The notes under the pieces are model-generated. The model searched no databases. It saw only the letters and a list, made by a program, of their open reading frames with translations, and had not been told where the DNA came from. Both the position numbers and the translations under genes were made by a program. Of a stretch of 64,000 bases of DNA, positions 54,089 to 63,944 are shown one piece after another. Source of the stretch: Rhineura floridana (lineage: Eukaryota > Chordata > Lepidosauria > Squamata > Rhineuridae); NCBI RefSeq assembly GCF_030035675.1, contig NC_084480.1, positions 243,883,105 through 243,947,104 of the forward strand, given 5' to 3'. Within the stretch, counting starts at the first letter, position 1. Each line of letters begins with the position of its first letter.

Positions 54089-55513
54089 AGGTGGCTTGGG
54101 AGACCCAGTGCCTGCAGGAAGAAGGGAACTACCATTGCCCATTCCTGGGCAAGGTCCTTGAACGAGTGGCAGCAGGCCAGCTCCAGACACTCTTGGATGA
54201 GACCGATTATCTGGATCCATTTCAGTTGGATTTCAGGCCTGATTTTGGCACAGAAACAGCCTTGGTCGCCCTGTATGATGACCTCTGTTGGGAGAGAGAC
54301 AGGGGGAGTGTGACTCTGTTGATTCTCCTTGATCTCCCAGCGACTTTCGATACCATCGACCATGGTATCCTTCTGGGCAGACTGGCTGAGTTGGGAGTGG
54401 GAGGGACTGCATGGTGGTGGTTCCGCTCGGCCCCCTGGACTCTCCAGTATGGGGTTCCGCAGGGGTCAATTCTTTTCTACATGAAACCGTTGGGTGCAGT
54501 CATCTGGAGCTTTGGAGTGCGTTGCCATCAGTATGCTGATGACACGCAGCTCTATTTCTCCTTTTCATCTTCATCAGGTGAGGCTGTCAATGTGCTGAAC
54601 CAGTGTCTGGCTGCAACAATGGACTGGATGAGGGCTAATAAACTGAGGCTCAATCCAGACAAGACTGAGATGCTGCTAGTGGGTGGTTCTTCTGACCGGA
54701 TGGTGGATGTCCAACCTGTCCTGGATGGGGTTGCACTCCCCCTGAAGGAGCAGGTTCGTAGCTTGGGGGTTCTCCTAGAACCATCTCTGTCACTTGAGGC
54801 TCAGGTAGCCTCGGTGGCTCGGAGTGCCTTCTACCAACTTCGGTTGGTGGCCCAGCTACACCCCTATCTGGACAGGGATAACCTGGCTTCAGTTGTCCAT
54901 GCTCTGGTAACCTCCAAGCTAGATTACTGCAATGTACTCTATGTGGGACTGCCTTTGAAGACGGTTCAGAAGCTGCAGCTTGTGCAAAATCCAGCAGCCA
55001 GATTGGTAACAGGGACCAGACATATAAAACTGATTCTGGCCTGCTTGCATTGGCTACCTGTATGTTTCCGAGCTCAATTCAAGGTGCTGGTTTTAACCTA
55101 TAAAGCCTTACATGGCTTAGGACCACAATACCTGATGGACTGCCTCTCCCGACATGCACCCACCCGTACACTACACTCAACATCCAAGGCCCTCCTCCGG
55201 GTGCCCACTCGAAGGGAAGCTGGGAGTCTGGCAACAAGGGAGAGGGCCTTCTCAGTGGTGGCCCCCAAATTATGGAATGATCGGTCTGACAAGGTGTGCC
55301 TGGCACCAACACTGTTATCTTTTCGGCACCAGGTCAAGACTTTCCTCTTCTCCCACGCATTTTAGCATGTGTTTTTAAATTGTTTTTTAAAAAATTAAAT
55401 TGTGTTTTTAAATTGTTTTTTGTGTTTTAAAATTTGTATATTTGTTTTTAATGTTTTTAATTGTTGTAAACCACCCAGAGAGCTTCGGCTATGGGGAGGT
55501 ATATAATTAATAA
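54089..55513 (+). mobile_element. L2 LINE, reverse transcriptase to 3' end, with internal deletion
   Basis: 5'-truncated copy starting just beyond the hAT-like target duplication. It carries the 424-codon frame described separately, then a T-rich UTR and the tail TAAACCACCCAGAGAGCTTC, GGGAGGTATATAATTAATAAA. The tail differs from the CCTGGGCTCC-type tails elsewhere, so at least two L2 subfamilies are present. Confidence 0.92.
54091..55365 (+). CDS. L2 ORF2 C-terminal half, 424 open codons (not a host gene)
   Basis: Blocks in order: LGKVLERVAAGQLQTLLDE, DPFQLDFRPDFGTETALVAL, DLPATFDTIDHGILLGRL, YGVPQGSI, FYMKPLGAVIWSFG, the catalytic YADDTQLYFSF, MRANKLRLNPDKTEMLLVG, VQPVLDGVALPLKEQ, SKLDYCNVLYVGLPLKTVQ, LHWLPVCFRAQFKVLVLTYK and RERAFSVVAPKLWN. 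Some 20-25 residues are missing between WWWFRS and APWTLQYGVPQG, and SPVLFNI is missing before YMKPLG, so the polymerase is probably inactive despite the open frame. The ATG at 54091 is not a natural start; the copy is 5'-truncated and lacks the endonuclease. Confidence 0.85.
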   Translation: MAWETQCLQEEGNYHCPFLGKVLERVAAGQLQTLLDETDYLDPFQLDFRPDFGTETALVALYDDLCWERDRGSVTLLILLDLPATFDTIDHGILLGRLAELGVGGTAWWWFRSAPWTLQYGVPQGSILFYMKPLGAVIWSFGVRCHQYADDTQLYFSFSSSSGEAVNVLNQCLAATMDWMRANKLRLNPDKTEMLLVGGSSDRMVDVQPVLDGVALPLKEQVRSLGVLLEPSLSLEAQVASVARSAFYQLRLVAQLHPYLDRDNLASVVHALVTSKLDYCNVLYVGLPLKTVQKLQLVQNPAARLVTGTRHIKLILACLHWLPVCFRAQFKVLVLTYKALHGLGPQYLMDCLSRHAPTRTLHSTSKALLRVPTRREAGSLATRERAFSVVAPKLWNDRSDKVCLAPTLLSFRHQVKTFLFSHAF

Positions 55514-56180
55514 AAGGAAGCAAAGGTTAAGTTTGGACATTGCAAAAAGATATCGGGCTTCATTCTTTTGTTATGATCCCAGTTCCCATCTGTAATATCT
55601 AGTTCAACTTACTGCATATCCTGACGTGTCCTTTTGCCACCCACATAACACATCATTGGCTGCCACTGGAAGGGCACCTAAATGCACATGGTCAGGGAGA
55701 AATTGGCATGAAGACGCAGATTACAGTTGCAGCCCCTCATCCTGGTTTATCTCTGCATTTAAGTCTTTTCTAGCCATCTCAGTGGGTGGGGCGGGGCTCA
55801 TCACCAGCCCATGTCTCATGCATCCCATTGCTACCACTGAGCCTTGTGTCATCTCTGGATTTCTCCTCTGGCTCGCTCTCTCATCTCATGGCTCACATTC
55901 CTGCAATGTCTTCTGGAAGAGCTAAATCCCTTTTTTCCAGCTGATAAGGATCTTCTTTTCCTGCTATTGCTGCACTTTTCATTTTTTAAATCATAGCTGG
56001 TGTTTTAATATGGTTGTTCTACAGATTTTTTGGTAGTCACCTCAAGCTGTGGAAAGGTGGCATATACATGTTTTCAACTAAATAAATATCAGATTTCAAT
56101 AGGAAGAGAAAAAGGTATTGGGGGAATGCAGGTGCTCAGCAGCCTTCAAAAGTACACTCTTATTTATAGTCAAAATTAAG
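55514..56180. other. Unannotated stretch with a possible LINE tail
   Basis: No supported gene. The stretch 55990-56095 ends TAGTCACCTCAAGCTGTGGA, AAGGTGGCATATACATG, AACTAAATAAATATC, like a diverged L2 tail on the plus strand. Confidence 0.4.
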
Positions 56181-56503
56181 GCCACACATGCACATTATAT
56201 GTGCACATTATAAGCAGTGTCATACCACTTTCCAGTGGTGGGAACTGTAGTTTATTAAAGGTGCTGAGAGTTATTAGGAGACTCCTATTCCCCTCACAGA
56301 GCTGCAATTCCCAGAGTTCCCTGTAAAGAGGGAATGATTGTTAAACCATTCAAGAAATTGTAGCCATGTGAGAGAAAAGGGGCTTTCCTAACAGCTCTCA
56401 GCATTAGCACCCTTAACAAACTCAAGTTCCCAGGATTCTTTGTGAGAAGCCATGACTATTAAAGTGGTATGATACTGCTTGAAATGTAATGTGCAGATGT
56501 GGC
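56181..56503. mobile_element. Palindromic MITE, longer relative of 36453-36634
   Basis: GCCACACATGCACATTAT and AATGTAATGTGCAGATGTGGC are inverted ends. Inside, GGTGGGAACTGTAGTTT and CAATTCCCAGAGTTCC, and again ACAAACTCAAGTTCCCAGGATTC, form further arms, so the unit may be two shorter palindromes joined. No coding capacity. Confidence 0.7.
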
Positions 56504-56831
56504 TTCAATTGTCAAAAAGAAAAACCCCACACAATTTATTAAGAGCATTGTCTGGCTTTTCTTAACCTTCATAATACTGACAACACTTTTATCATCATGG
56601 GTAATATAAGTCACTCTCCTTTTAATCATACATACTTTGCTTCAGGTAATAACTTAATTCTTTATATATGTATCCATTCATTGTAGAACCAATGGAGAAC
56701 CAGAAATATCAATGTTCCTGCAGAATAACCAGAAATTATCTGAAATGCCTGTATCAGTGATAAAATGAAAACATGAAAAATGAAAATATTAAAATAAAAA
56801 TTAACATTTCAGATATTAATACATGGACTTA

Positions 56832-56890
56832 CACTGCAATCTATATATGTCTATCAGAAGGAAGCTCCACTAAGTTCAACAAAACTAATG
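56832..56890. repeat. GCAATCCTA-type repeat, half copy
   Basis: ACACTGCAATCTATATATG, TCAGAAGGAAGCTCCACTAAG and TTCAAC match the left arm. Confidence 0.5.
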
Positions 56891-56894
56891 GAAT

Positions 56895-57366
56895 CCACTG
56901 TATTCTTGAATGCCCTGGCAGAGTTCCCAGCAGATAGAGCAGGTGACCCTATTGAAGCCCGTGTCATGCTATGGAACAGAGAGGCACATTGGGCTCTTAA
57001 CATGGTTGTCCCTGAGTGCCCCCTCGTTCATTGGGGAGCCCTGTTTGCACCTCGGTACACCAGTGAGTTACGGGCAATGAAACAGGCTGGATGACAGCTA
57101 GAGCGCAAGTGGCAAAAGATGTGCTGTGAGGCTAATTGGGCACGAGTAAAACATCATAAATGTGCCTACTGTGTGGCAGTGAAGGCAGTGAAGAAGGCCC
57201 ACTTCTCTGCAAACATCACATCCTCAAGTAGCCATCCAGTGGAGCTTTTCCATACTGTCAGGGGACTGTTGACATCAACTCCAGGAAATGGAGTTTTAGA
57301 CCCTTCAGAGACCCACTGTGAACAAGAACTACTGAAAGCCTCTAGTTTAGTAAATCTTTTGTTCTA
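56895..57366 (+). mobile_element. L2 LINE fragment upstream of the reverse transcriptase
   Basis: The plus strand reads LEFPADRAGDPI-like wording, then FAPRYTSELRAMKQAG, QLERKWQKM, VAVKAVKKAHFSANI, SSSSHPVELFHTVRGLL, which is the linker between endonuclease and reverse transcriptase in L2 ORF2 (TPELR---RLERKWRKT...AYFSA.I.S....P..LF..V..LL). One in-frame stop and small changes show decay. It is not joined to the L2 at 54.1 kb. Confidence 0.7.
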
Positions 57367-57424
57367 ATCTGGATTTACAAAACCAAGTAGAATAAATTGT
57401 ATGTTTTAGATATATGGCATTAAC

Positions 57425-57492
57425 AGCACAGTCTTATATATGTCTACTCAAAAGTAAGCCTGACTGAGTTGTATAGAACTGCAGTCTGGCGA
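57425..57492. repeat. GCAATCCTA-type repeat, degenerate
   Basis: AACAGCACAGTCTTATATATG, CTACTCAAAAGTAAGCCTG and GAACTGCAGTCTGG form two partial arms. Confidence 0.5.
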
Positions 57493-57499
57493 AAAATGT

Positions 57500-59540
57500 A
57501 AGATGATACAAACACAGCATACTTGAACTATCTCCCGTAACTATTGAAATACTGTTGCTCTGAGAACAGATTGTTGCAGGCTTCCTTCCCCTCCCCCCAA
57601 GCATTCTTCTGAGAGAAGGGAAAAAATCACGTGTATCTAAAATTAATTTGGTGGTCTTAACTTACTTCCCAGGGAACACATGTCCACATCACACACAAAA
57701 ATCCCACAGTAATTGGCTTCCTCATCATTATTCTCTGCACGAGATCCTACATTTAATGGGCCTTGTCAAACAAACCATCGTTTCTGACACTGGAGACATA
57801 AACTCTCTCCTTCTGGGTTAAAGCATCAGTTCAAGGGAGCTGCTAATCCTACCTCTGCTCAAGCTATATGGGTTTTTCTGAGGGAATATTCTTTGTGCAG
57901 TCCTGTTAAAAAAAATATTCAGACACATTATGCTGTTCAGAAAATCTGTATTTGCAAATGGTATATTATAATGCTGGCAAACTGTACCTGTTCCCTTTGT
58001 CTTGTAAATAGGCAGCCAGATCCTCAGTAAGCTATGCTGACTCCATTTCTGCCTAAATCAATGGAGTTTCTTCTAGCTCAGTTATTTGAGGAACAGAATC
58101 TCAGTTGTACACTTTGAGTGATAACATGGTGGAAGTATTCAATCATTGAGAAAGATGTCTGCATAAATTAGAAATATATTAACAGAGAGAAAAGTTTTGA
58201 GCACTGAACATATATGCACTCCATAGTAACCAGAACTCTGCCACAGTTTTTTTAGCACAAAGATGCATCAGAATAAATGTGTTTGTTCCAGAACTTTCCT
58301 TACATGATGGGACAGTACAGCTGGGTGGCATAGTGACTGGAATGATCAGCTCAGTCTCCATGTTTTTCCATATCTGTTCAGCAGGTGTGCGGAGGCACAC
58401 TGCTTTGAATCATGCAGAGAGATAGTGATATGCTCCTCCCCTGACACCTACTCTCAGATGATCCATCCAACTGGTTTCCTAGTCACATGATAAATTTATT
58501 CTGAAATTTACTCTTGGCGTCTAACTAGACTTCCAAGTTGTAGGATAAGTTAATCACTCCCCATCAGCCTTGACAGTTACAGAGGCAGTACAAGTTGTCT
58601 CATAAAGAGTAGCTTCATCCGTGTGTGCTGCCTCATGTTCCTAGATGCTTCACAGCGCATTGAGGAAGCCGTCCCTGAGATAACTGCCATGTTGACACTT
58701 GCTGATTATGAAACTGATCATAGTCTCTACAGAGCCATGGTCGAGGACATTGTAAAGGTTTAGTCAGACAATTTCCATGCCTGTCTTTCCCTTCAAAAGG
58801 ATATTCTGGCCTTAATATGGTTTTAGAAGCACACTAAAATGACTTGCAGTATAAAATATTTGGCTTAATTAGAATATAAGTAATCAAGATAACAACCCTT
58901 CATACAATCACAAAAAGGGATTAATTTTACCGTAACTGAATGACATTGACTGCAATTTAATTGGGACTGAAACGCCATAAATCCTGCTTAATGTAGATGC
59001 TCTGGACCAGTGTAAATTCATGCTTCCTGCTTGATGTCAAATTGCATGTTCTCCATTACAGAGTTTCAGTCCTTTTTTTTTTATTCTCTATATGATGTTT
59101 TATACGGAAGGCCATTTAATTGGCTGTCCATTTAGATACCCTAGGCTAATCTCCTGTGCAATGCTGTCAAACTAATTAACAGAGTTTCTCCAAACCATTA
59201 CTGGTAGTCACATCACATGCTGCATAGCTCCTTCTTAAATGTTTCTTCTTACGAAGTTAAGTGTTCCTAGAATAATGTCTCAAATTGCAAGAACGGTTTC
59301 CTTCAGACAAAATAATAATTATGAAGTACTTAACATAGCAATTCACACAAATTGGTGCAGCGGTTCCAGCAGTGACTGCTTCTGAAGATCACATATACTA
59401 ACATACATCGCCTAGACTCTGTGAGAGAAAGTTTGTAATTTTTTTTGATAATACATTTTATACATACTCATTCTGATGTTTATTATTGTCTTATGCTGTT
59501 TGTGTTATCATTATGTGTGTGCATGTGTATGGCCTGTTAG
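57500..59540. other. Repeat-poor stretch, candidate conserved non-coding DNA
   Basis: No transposon signature or exon-like frame could be seen. The part 58840-59320 holds several homeobox-type cores (GGCTTAATTAG, GGGATTAATTTT, CATTTAATTGGCTG, AACTAATTAACAG) and lacks low-complexity decay. This makes it a candidate for vertebrate conserved non-coding DNA, but one sequence cannot show conservation. Confidence 0.25.
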
Positions 59541-59744
59541 GTCAACAAGCAATAAAATCCAGCATGGCTGGAATGCAGGGGCTAAATCTGATCTGTGGGA
59601 CGCTCCCTGGGCTATGCCCCACTAGCCCTGCTCCATCCTCCACTTTTTTTGCCTGGCTGGAATGTCTCCTTGAACTGTCTTAATGCCTCATGCTTATCTG
59701 AATGGAGAGATGTACATGTAGAAACCTCTGACTTTTGCATGGCT

Positions 59745-59875
59745 GGACTGCAACCTACTGCACAAAAGTAAGAGTCACATCTGTTGCCTCATCCACCATT
59801 GGCATATGGCCTGGGGAAAGCTGTCCATAAGGGAATGTGGCCCTCAGGTTGAAAAGGTTCCCCCATCCCTGTTCT
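59745..59875. repeat. Fragment of a dispersed repeat (GGTTCCCCATCCCTG type)
   Basis: GGAATGTGGCCCTCAGGTTG, AAAAGGTTCCCCCATCCCTG and TTCTAATG form an end common to many reptile dispersed repeats. The other end is not found. Confidence 0.35.
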
Positions 59876-60437
59876 AATGAAACAACCTCTCTCACTGCAA
59901 TGGTGCCCACACCCAGTACTGGTACAAAAGTAGCTACTGGAGCTGGTGCAACAACATATCTTCTCATCATACCTGCGCAATTTGGCTGTGTTAAGACAAG
60001 GGCTTTCAGGGAAGAGAATACGGCTAGGAGAAGTGTACATATGGGACTCCTAATAATTCCTTGTGTGGGATCCAAGAACTGCGGGTGTGAGTGCAAAAGG
60101 TGGGTCTATTAAAGTTATTGGAGATTCTGCTCCAGTTACTTAGGATACCATTTCAGCTGCACCTATGCAAGCCCTGTATCAATAAATTGTTAGTCATCTT
60201 GGTTGACTAACAGGCTAGCCCTTGGTTGACCAGTCCTTGTTTGACTAGTCCTATTCGTTATCTCTACTGTAGCTACCATGGCTGCAGTTGTTTTCATTAA
60301 CCAGTAGGAACAGGAGAAATTTGATTCAGTTTGCATTTAAAAGTAATTCTATCAAATGTGCACTTTCCAGAACAGTATGAGAACTGAAACAATCATCCTT
60401 TGACATTCACATATATCCTTTTGTGAATAAAAATTAA

Positions 60438-60673
60438 TATTGTTGTTGTTGTTATATGCCTTTAAGTCAATGACTTATGGTGACCCTATGAATCTTTTTT
60501 GGATATATTCATAGGATTTTCATGGTAAGAGGTATTCAGAGGTGGTTTACCATTGCCTTCCTCTAAGCCTACGGCACCTGATATTCCCAGGCAGTCTCCC
60601 ATCCAAGCACTAACCAGGCCTGACCCTGCTTAGCTTTTGAGATCAGACAAGATTGGGCATGTTCATGGTAGTA
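60438..60673 (-). mobile_element. 5S rRNA-derived SINE with BovB tail (5S-Sauria type)
   Basis: On the minus strand the head (60673-60565) is 5S rRNA-like: the complements of GACCCTGCTTAGCTT (60622-60636) and GTCTCCCATCC (60594-60604) are the 5S internal promoter boxes A and C. The body GGAAGGCAATGGTAAACCAC, CTCTGAATACCTCTTACC follows, and the tail CATAGGGTCACCATAAGTC...ACAACAACAAC is BovB-like, so BovB machinery probably moved it. It is an element, not a 5S gene. Confidence 0.88.
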
Positions 60674-60689
60674 TTACCATAGACAAAAA

Positions 60690-60935
60690 TAAATATATTA
60701 GTATTAAAATGTATAATATCAGGGAAATTGCTTGCAAGAAGTGCACATACGTCAAAACTGTACACAAAAATGTGTTTATTAGGAGAAAATTGCATTGAAG
60801 TGCTGGAGAATTTCCATGAGGATTTTTGAAAAATCACAACTTGCTGCAGAAATGTGGAGAACTAAATTTAAGACTGGAAAAATGAGAAACTAAGAGAACC
60901 AAAATTGACAGAACCTTGCACCCCTATTAACCAGG
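60690..60935. repeat. AT-rich dispersed repeat
   Basis: Read in reverse it shares CTAATAAACACATTTTTGTG and similar wording with 23870-23960 and 33470-33610. It ends TTGCACCCCTATTAACC, like TGCACACCCCTAC at 1434-1445. The family is not identified. Confidence 0.45.
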
Positions 60936-61534
60936 AAGTCTAAAACCCTTTATTTCTTCTTCCCTTCAGTTTATCTAGTTCTGCCCTCATGTATATGAGA
61001 AAGACAAAGCAACCTGAACTGAAAACACTCATGACACTCAGATTCAGCATTTACTCACATCTGGTTTTATCCATGTGGTACAGGTCTGCAAATTGTGACA
61101 ATTCATTTTGTTCAGGATTTAAATGATTTTGCAGCTTGCATTACTGCACTGCCAAATCCCTGCACTGCCACATTTTCCCTTAAATTCTCCATATCTCATT
61201 GATTTCTTGAAGGATAGATTAAAACTTGAACATAATCATGCCACTTTTTGTTCAAGAGGAAGATCACAAGTTAGAATCTTTTAAGTGCACTGAAACTTTC
61301 ATGCAGATAATTCTGTGTTGGATTGTAGCTGCAATTGTCAGATTTTCTGAATTATTTATTTATCAAATTTACATAGCACCCTTTGTCAAGAGACCACCAG
61401 GGTGCTTAACAACATAGAACATAACAAGCAATATATGTCAATATTTAACATTATATCTATATCATTTCAATATTAAAGCAATTATAATAAGAAATACATA
61501 GTGAAATACAAATTCTCACAACATAAATTATTAC

Positions 61535-61700
61535 CAGAGCTTGGAAGATTACTTTTAAAAAGGAATAAATTACAATTACTGTTATATGGCCCCCAAAAGG
61601 AATAAATTGCCATTATAAGTACAATTGTTCTGAAAGGAATTGATTGCCATTACTCAAAAGTAATCACTACAATTACAATTACTTTTTTAAAAACCCTAGT
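61535..61700. mobile_element. hAT-like MITE, left part
   Basis: CAGAGCTTGGAAGATTACTTTT matches the left end of the foldback element at 53709. Inverted ACTTTT/AAAAGT and CAATTAC/GTAATT pairs follow. The right end is not found, so the limits are approximate. Confidence 0.55.
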
Positions 61701-62580
61701 ATGCCTATAAGGTGTTGGCCTTGGCTGCTGCACACCTAGCTAGCCTAAAACAACATTAAAAAAATAAACACACATACATACTGAGGTAACAGAATAATTC
61801 TTTTCATCCATAAGATAGCAGTGGTGGTCTCTCTGCTGGTAAGGAACGCGGGGAGGGAGGCATAGGCCACTACTCAGATCTTTATGCATCCAACCAACTG
61901 CAACCCCCCACACACATACACTCTCAGCCAGCAAGTGTCATCTGTCCCACTCAACCACCTCCCAGACCCTGCCCTGCCACCAACTAAGGCACACCCACCC
62001 AAGCAAACATTTTCCCCGGTGATGCAAAAAAGTTAAAACACTGCAAATGCAGCAGAGTAGCCAGGGAGGACAACAGAGGCCGCTTCGTGTGCCAAGTGCA
62101 AACACAGTATTAACAAACACATCATCATTTCTCACCTTCACAGTTCTTCATCTCCATCTTCCATTCTCCTCCTTCATCCATGTCCTTGCCCACCAGCTCC
62201 TTTTTCCCTCCACTCCATTCTTCTCCACCACCGTCCATGTTTTTAGCAATTGTTTTCTGCGCAGAAGCCCAGTTTGAGGCACATGATTTTCATCCACAAA
62301 TCAGAGGAGCAGAAGACTTCCCCTGCTCTCACCTGGGAAGTCTCTCACTCTGGGAGATCTTCACTTCCCTGCTGCTCACACAGGGTCCTTCCTCCATCGA
62401 CCACTTTCATGTAGATGAAGCCCTTGTCCCCCAAAGGCATCCCACCATAGGGGTGATTCCCTCTGGGGTTTCCCCTTGCGGCCAGTGACCTCACAGCATC
62501 CAAACCATGCCTATGTGAAACAATCATTTCATAATCCTAACTATCAAGTATAAGGTGGCTGTTAAATAATAAAAGACGGA
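61701..62580. other. Unannotated stretch
   Basis: No supported gene. Frames of up to 102 codons on the plus strand lack motifs. Confidence 0.35.
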
Positions 62581-62584
62581 GGCC

Positions 62585-62987
62585 TTGTGGGTGGGTGGTT
62601 CCTATGTCTAGGAGATGCATCCATTGTGTGTCCTGGATGGAGTTGCACTCCCTCTGGAGGAGTAGGTATGAAGTCTGAGGGTACTCCTTGATCCATCTTT
62701 TTCACTAGAGGCTCAGGTAAGCTCTGTGGCCAGGAATGTTTTCTGCCAGCTTCGGTTGATAAGCTGACGGTGCCATCCCTTCTTTCTTTCAGGTGTCCTC
62801 TGAAACTTGAACTTTTAATATGAATTTTCTTTTCCAACCAATGCAGTACTTACTGTACATTATTGTTTTTAATGATTTTTTTGTTTTTAATTCTATTATG
62901 GTTTTGTATATTGTAATGCGCCTGGATATACTTTTATGAAAAGTACAGCTTATAAATCTTTTAATAAATAAATAAAAATAAATAACA
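62585..62987 (+). mobile_element. L2 LINE fragment with internal deletion and tail
   Basis: VLDGVALPLEE, then SLRVLLDPSFSLEAQVSSVARNVFCQLRL reproduce the block at 54.7-54.85 kb; the next about 170 codons are missing, and a T-rich UTR with TGTAATGCGCCTGGATATAC and TTAATAAATAAATAAAAATAAATAA follows. An in-frame stop and the deletion show it is dead. Confidence 0.8.
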
Positions 62988-63135
62988 GCAGTAGTGCCAA
63001 GTTATACAAAACCTTTAGATGGCATAGCCCAGGAAGCCATACAGGCCAATGCTGTACCTGTTTACTCAGAAGAAAGGGCCACTGAGTTAAGTGTACATTG
63101 TAGCTTTATTATTTATTTCTTTTATTTATTTATTA

Positions 63136-63932
63136 CAGTAGGGCCTCACTTTTCGGCAGCCTGCTTTTCAGCATTCTGCTAATACAGCGGTCTTCAATTA
63201 GAGTAAGGCCCCACTCATATGGCTCTTGTTCCGCTTTTATGGTGTTTTTCAGGCATCGGGCGCCATTTTATTGAAGTTCTGCTTTTCTGTGGGTTTCACT
63301 TTTAGGCGGAGGTCTGGAATGTAACCCCAGGGCCGATTCTAAAGGGCAGCCAGGTGGGGCACTGGCCCAAGGGCCCCTGGGGCTACAGGGCCCTTCTGCT
63401 CCCCTTCCACAATTCATGGCAGCAATCTGCCGTGGATAGCAGGGCAGGAGCTTCAGAGCCACCTGCCATTCCCCCACTTCATCTACCTTTCTCTCTGTTG
63501 TTTTTTGTGGCTGTGCGCACTGTGCGTGCAGGTTTGCCATCAATCAAGATGGCGACCAAGGTTTCCCTAAGGGGCTGAAGCCTCTGCCGCCATCTTGGTT
63601 GATGGTAGCAATGCATGCGTGTAGCACGCATGCGTGCCATCAACCAAGATGGCGGTAGAGGCTTCAACCCCATAGGGAAACCTTGGCCACCATCTTGATT
63701 GATGGCAAACCTGCGCATGCAGTGCGCACCACCAAAAAAACAGCACAGAGAAAGGTAAGCAGAACGGGGGAATGGCGGGCGGCTTGGGATCTCCCACCCT
63801 GCAATTTGCAGTACCAATCCTGCGCGAATCACAGAAGGGGAGTGCTGGGGCCCGGGGCAAGCTGGGGCCCAAGGGCCCTGGCATGCCTGGGATTGGCCCT
63901 GTGTAACCCACCATATGAGTGGGGCCCTACTG
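63136..63932. mobile_element. Tigger-like MITE split by a hAT element
   Basis: CAGTAGGGCCTCACTTTTCGG opens and AGTGGGGCCCTACTG closes the element, with TA on both sides (63134-63135 and 63933-63934). The halves 63136-63327 and 63910-63932 together match the 217-bp element at 696-912. The gap is the hAT element at 63328-63901. Confidence 0.9.
63328..63901. mobile_element. Foldback hAT element with four YY1-like motifs
   Basis: CAGGGCCGATT opens and GATTGGCCCTG closes the 574-bp element. TGTAACCC stands exactly at 63320-63327 and 63902-63909, an 8-bp duplication. The whole element is close to self-complementary around 63623 (GCATGCGTG-TAG-CACGCATGC), with arms of nearly 290 bases. CAAGATGGCG (63545), its complement (63588), CAAGATGGCGG (63645) and the complement of CAAGATGGTGGC (63686) are YY1-like. 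No transposase frame exists. Confidence 0.92.
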
Positions 63933-63944
63933 TATGTGATTTAT

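Noticed and set aside
54091-55365. A host gene with 424 codons
   Set aside because: All conserved blocks are L2 reverse transcriptase, the start is arbitrary, and an L2 tail follows.
60565-60673. A 5S rRNA gene on the minus strand
   Set aside because: The 5S similarity is diverged, shows no run of T for termination, and is joined to a SINE body and BovB tail. It is a SINE head.
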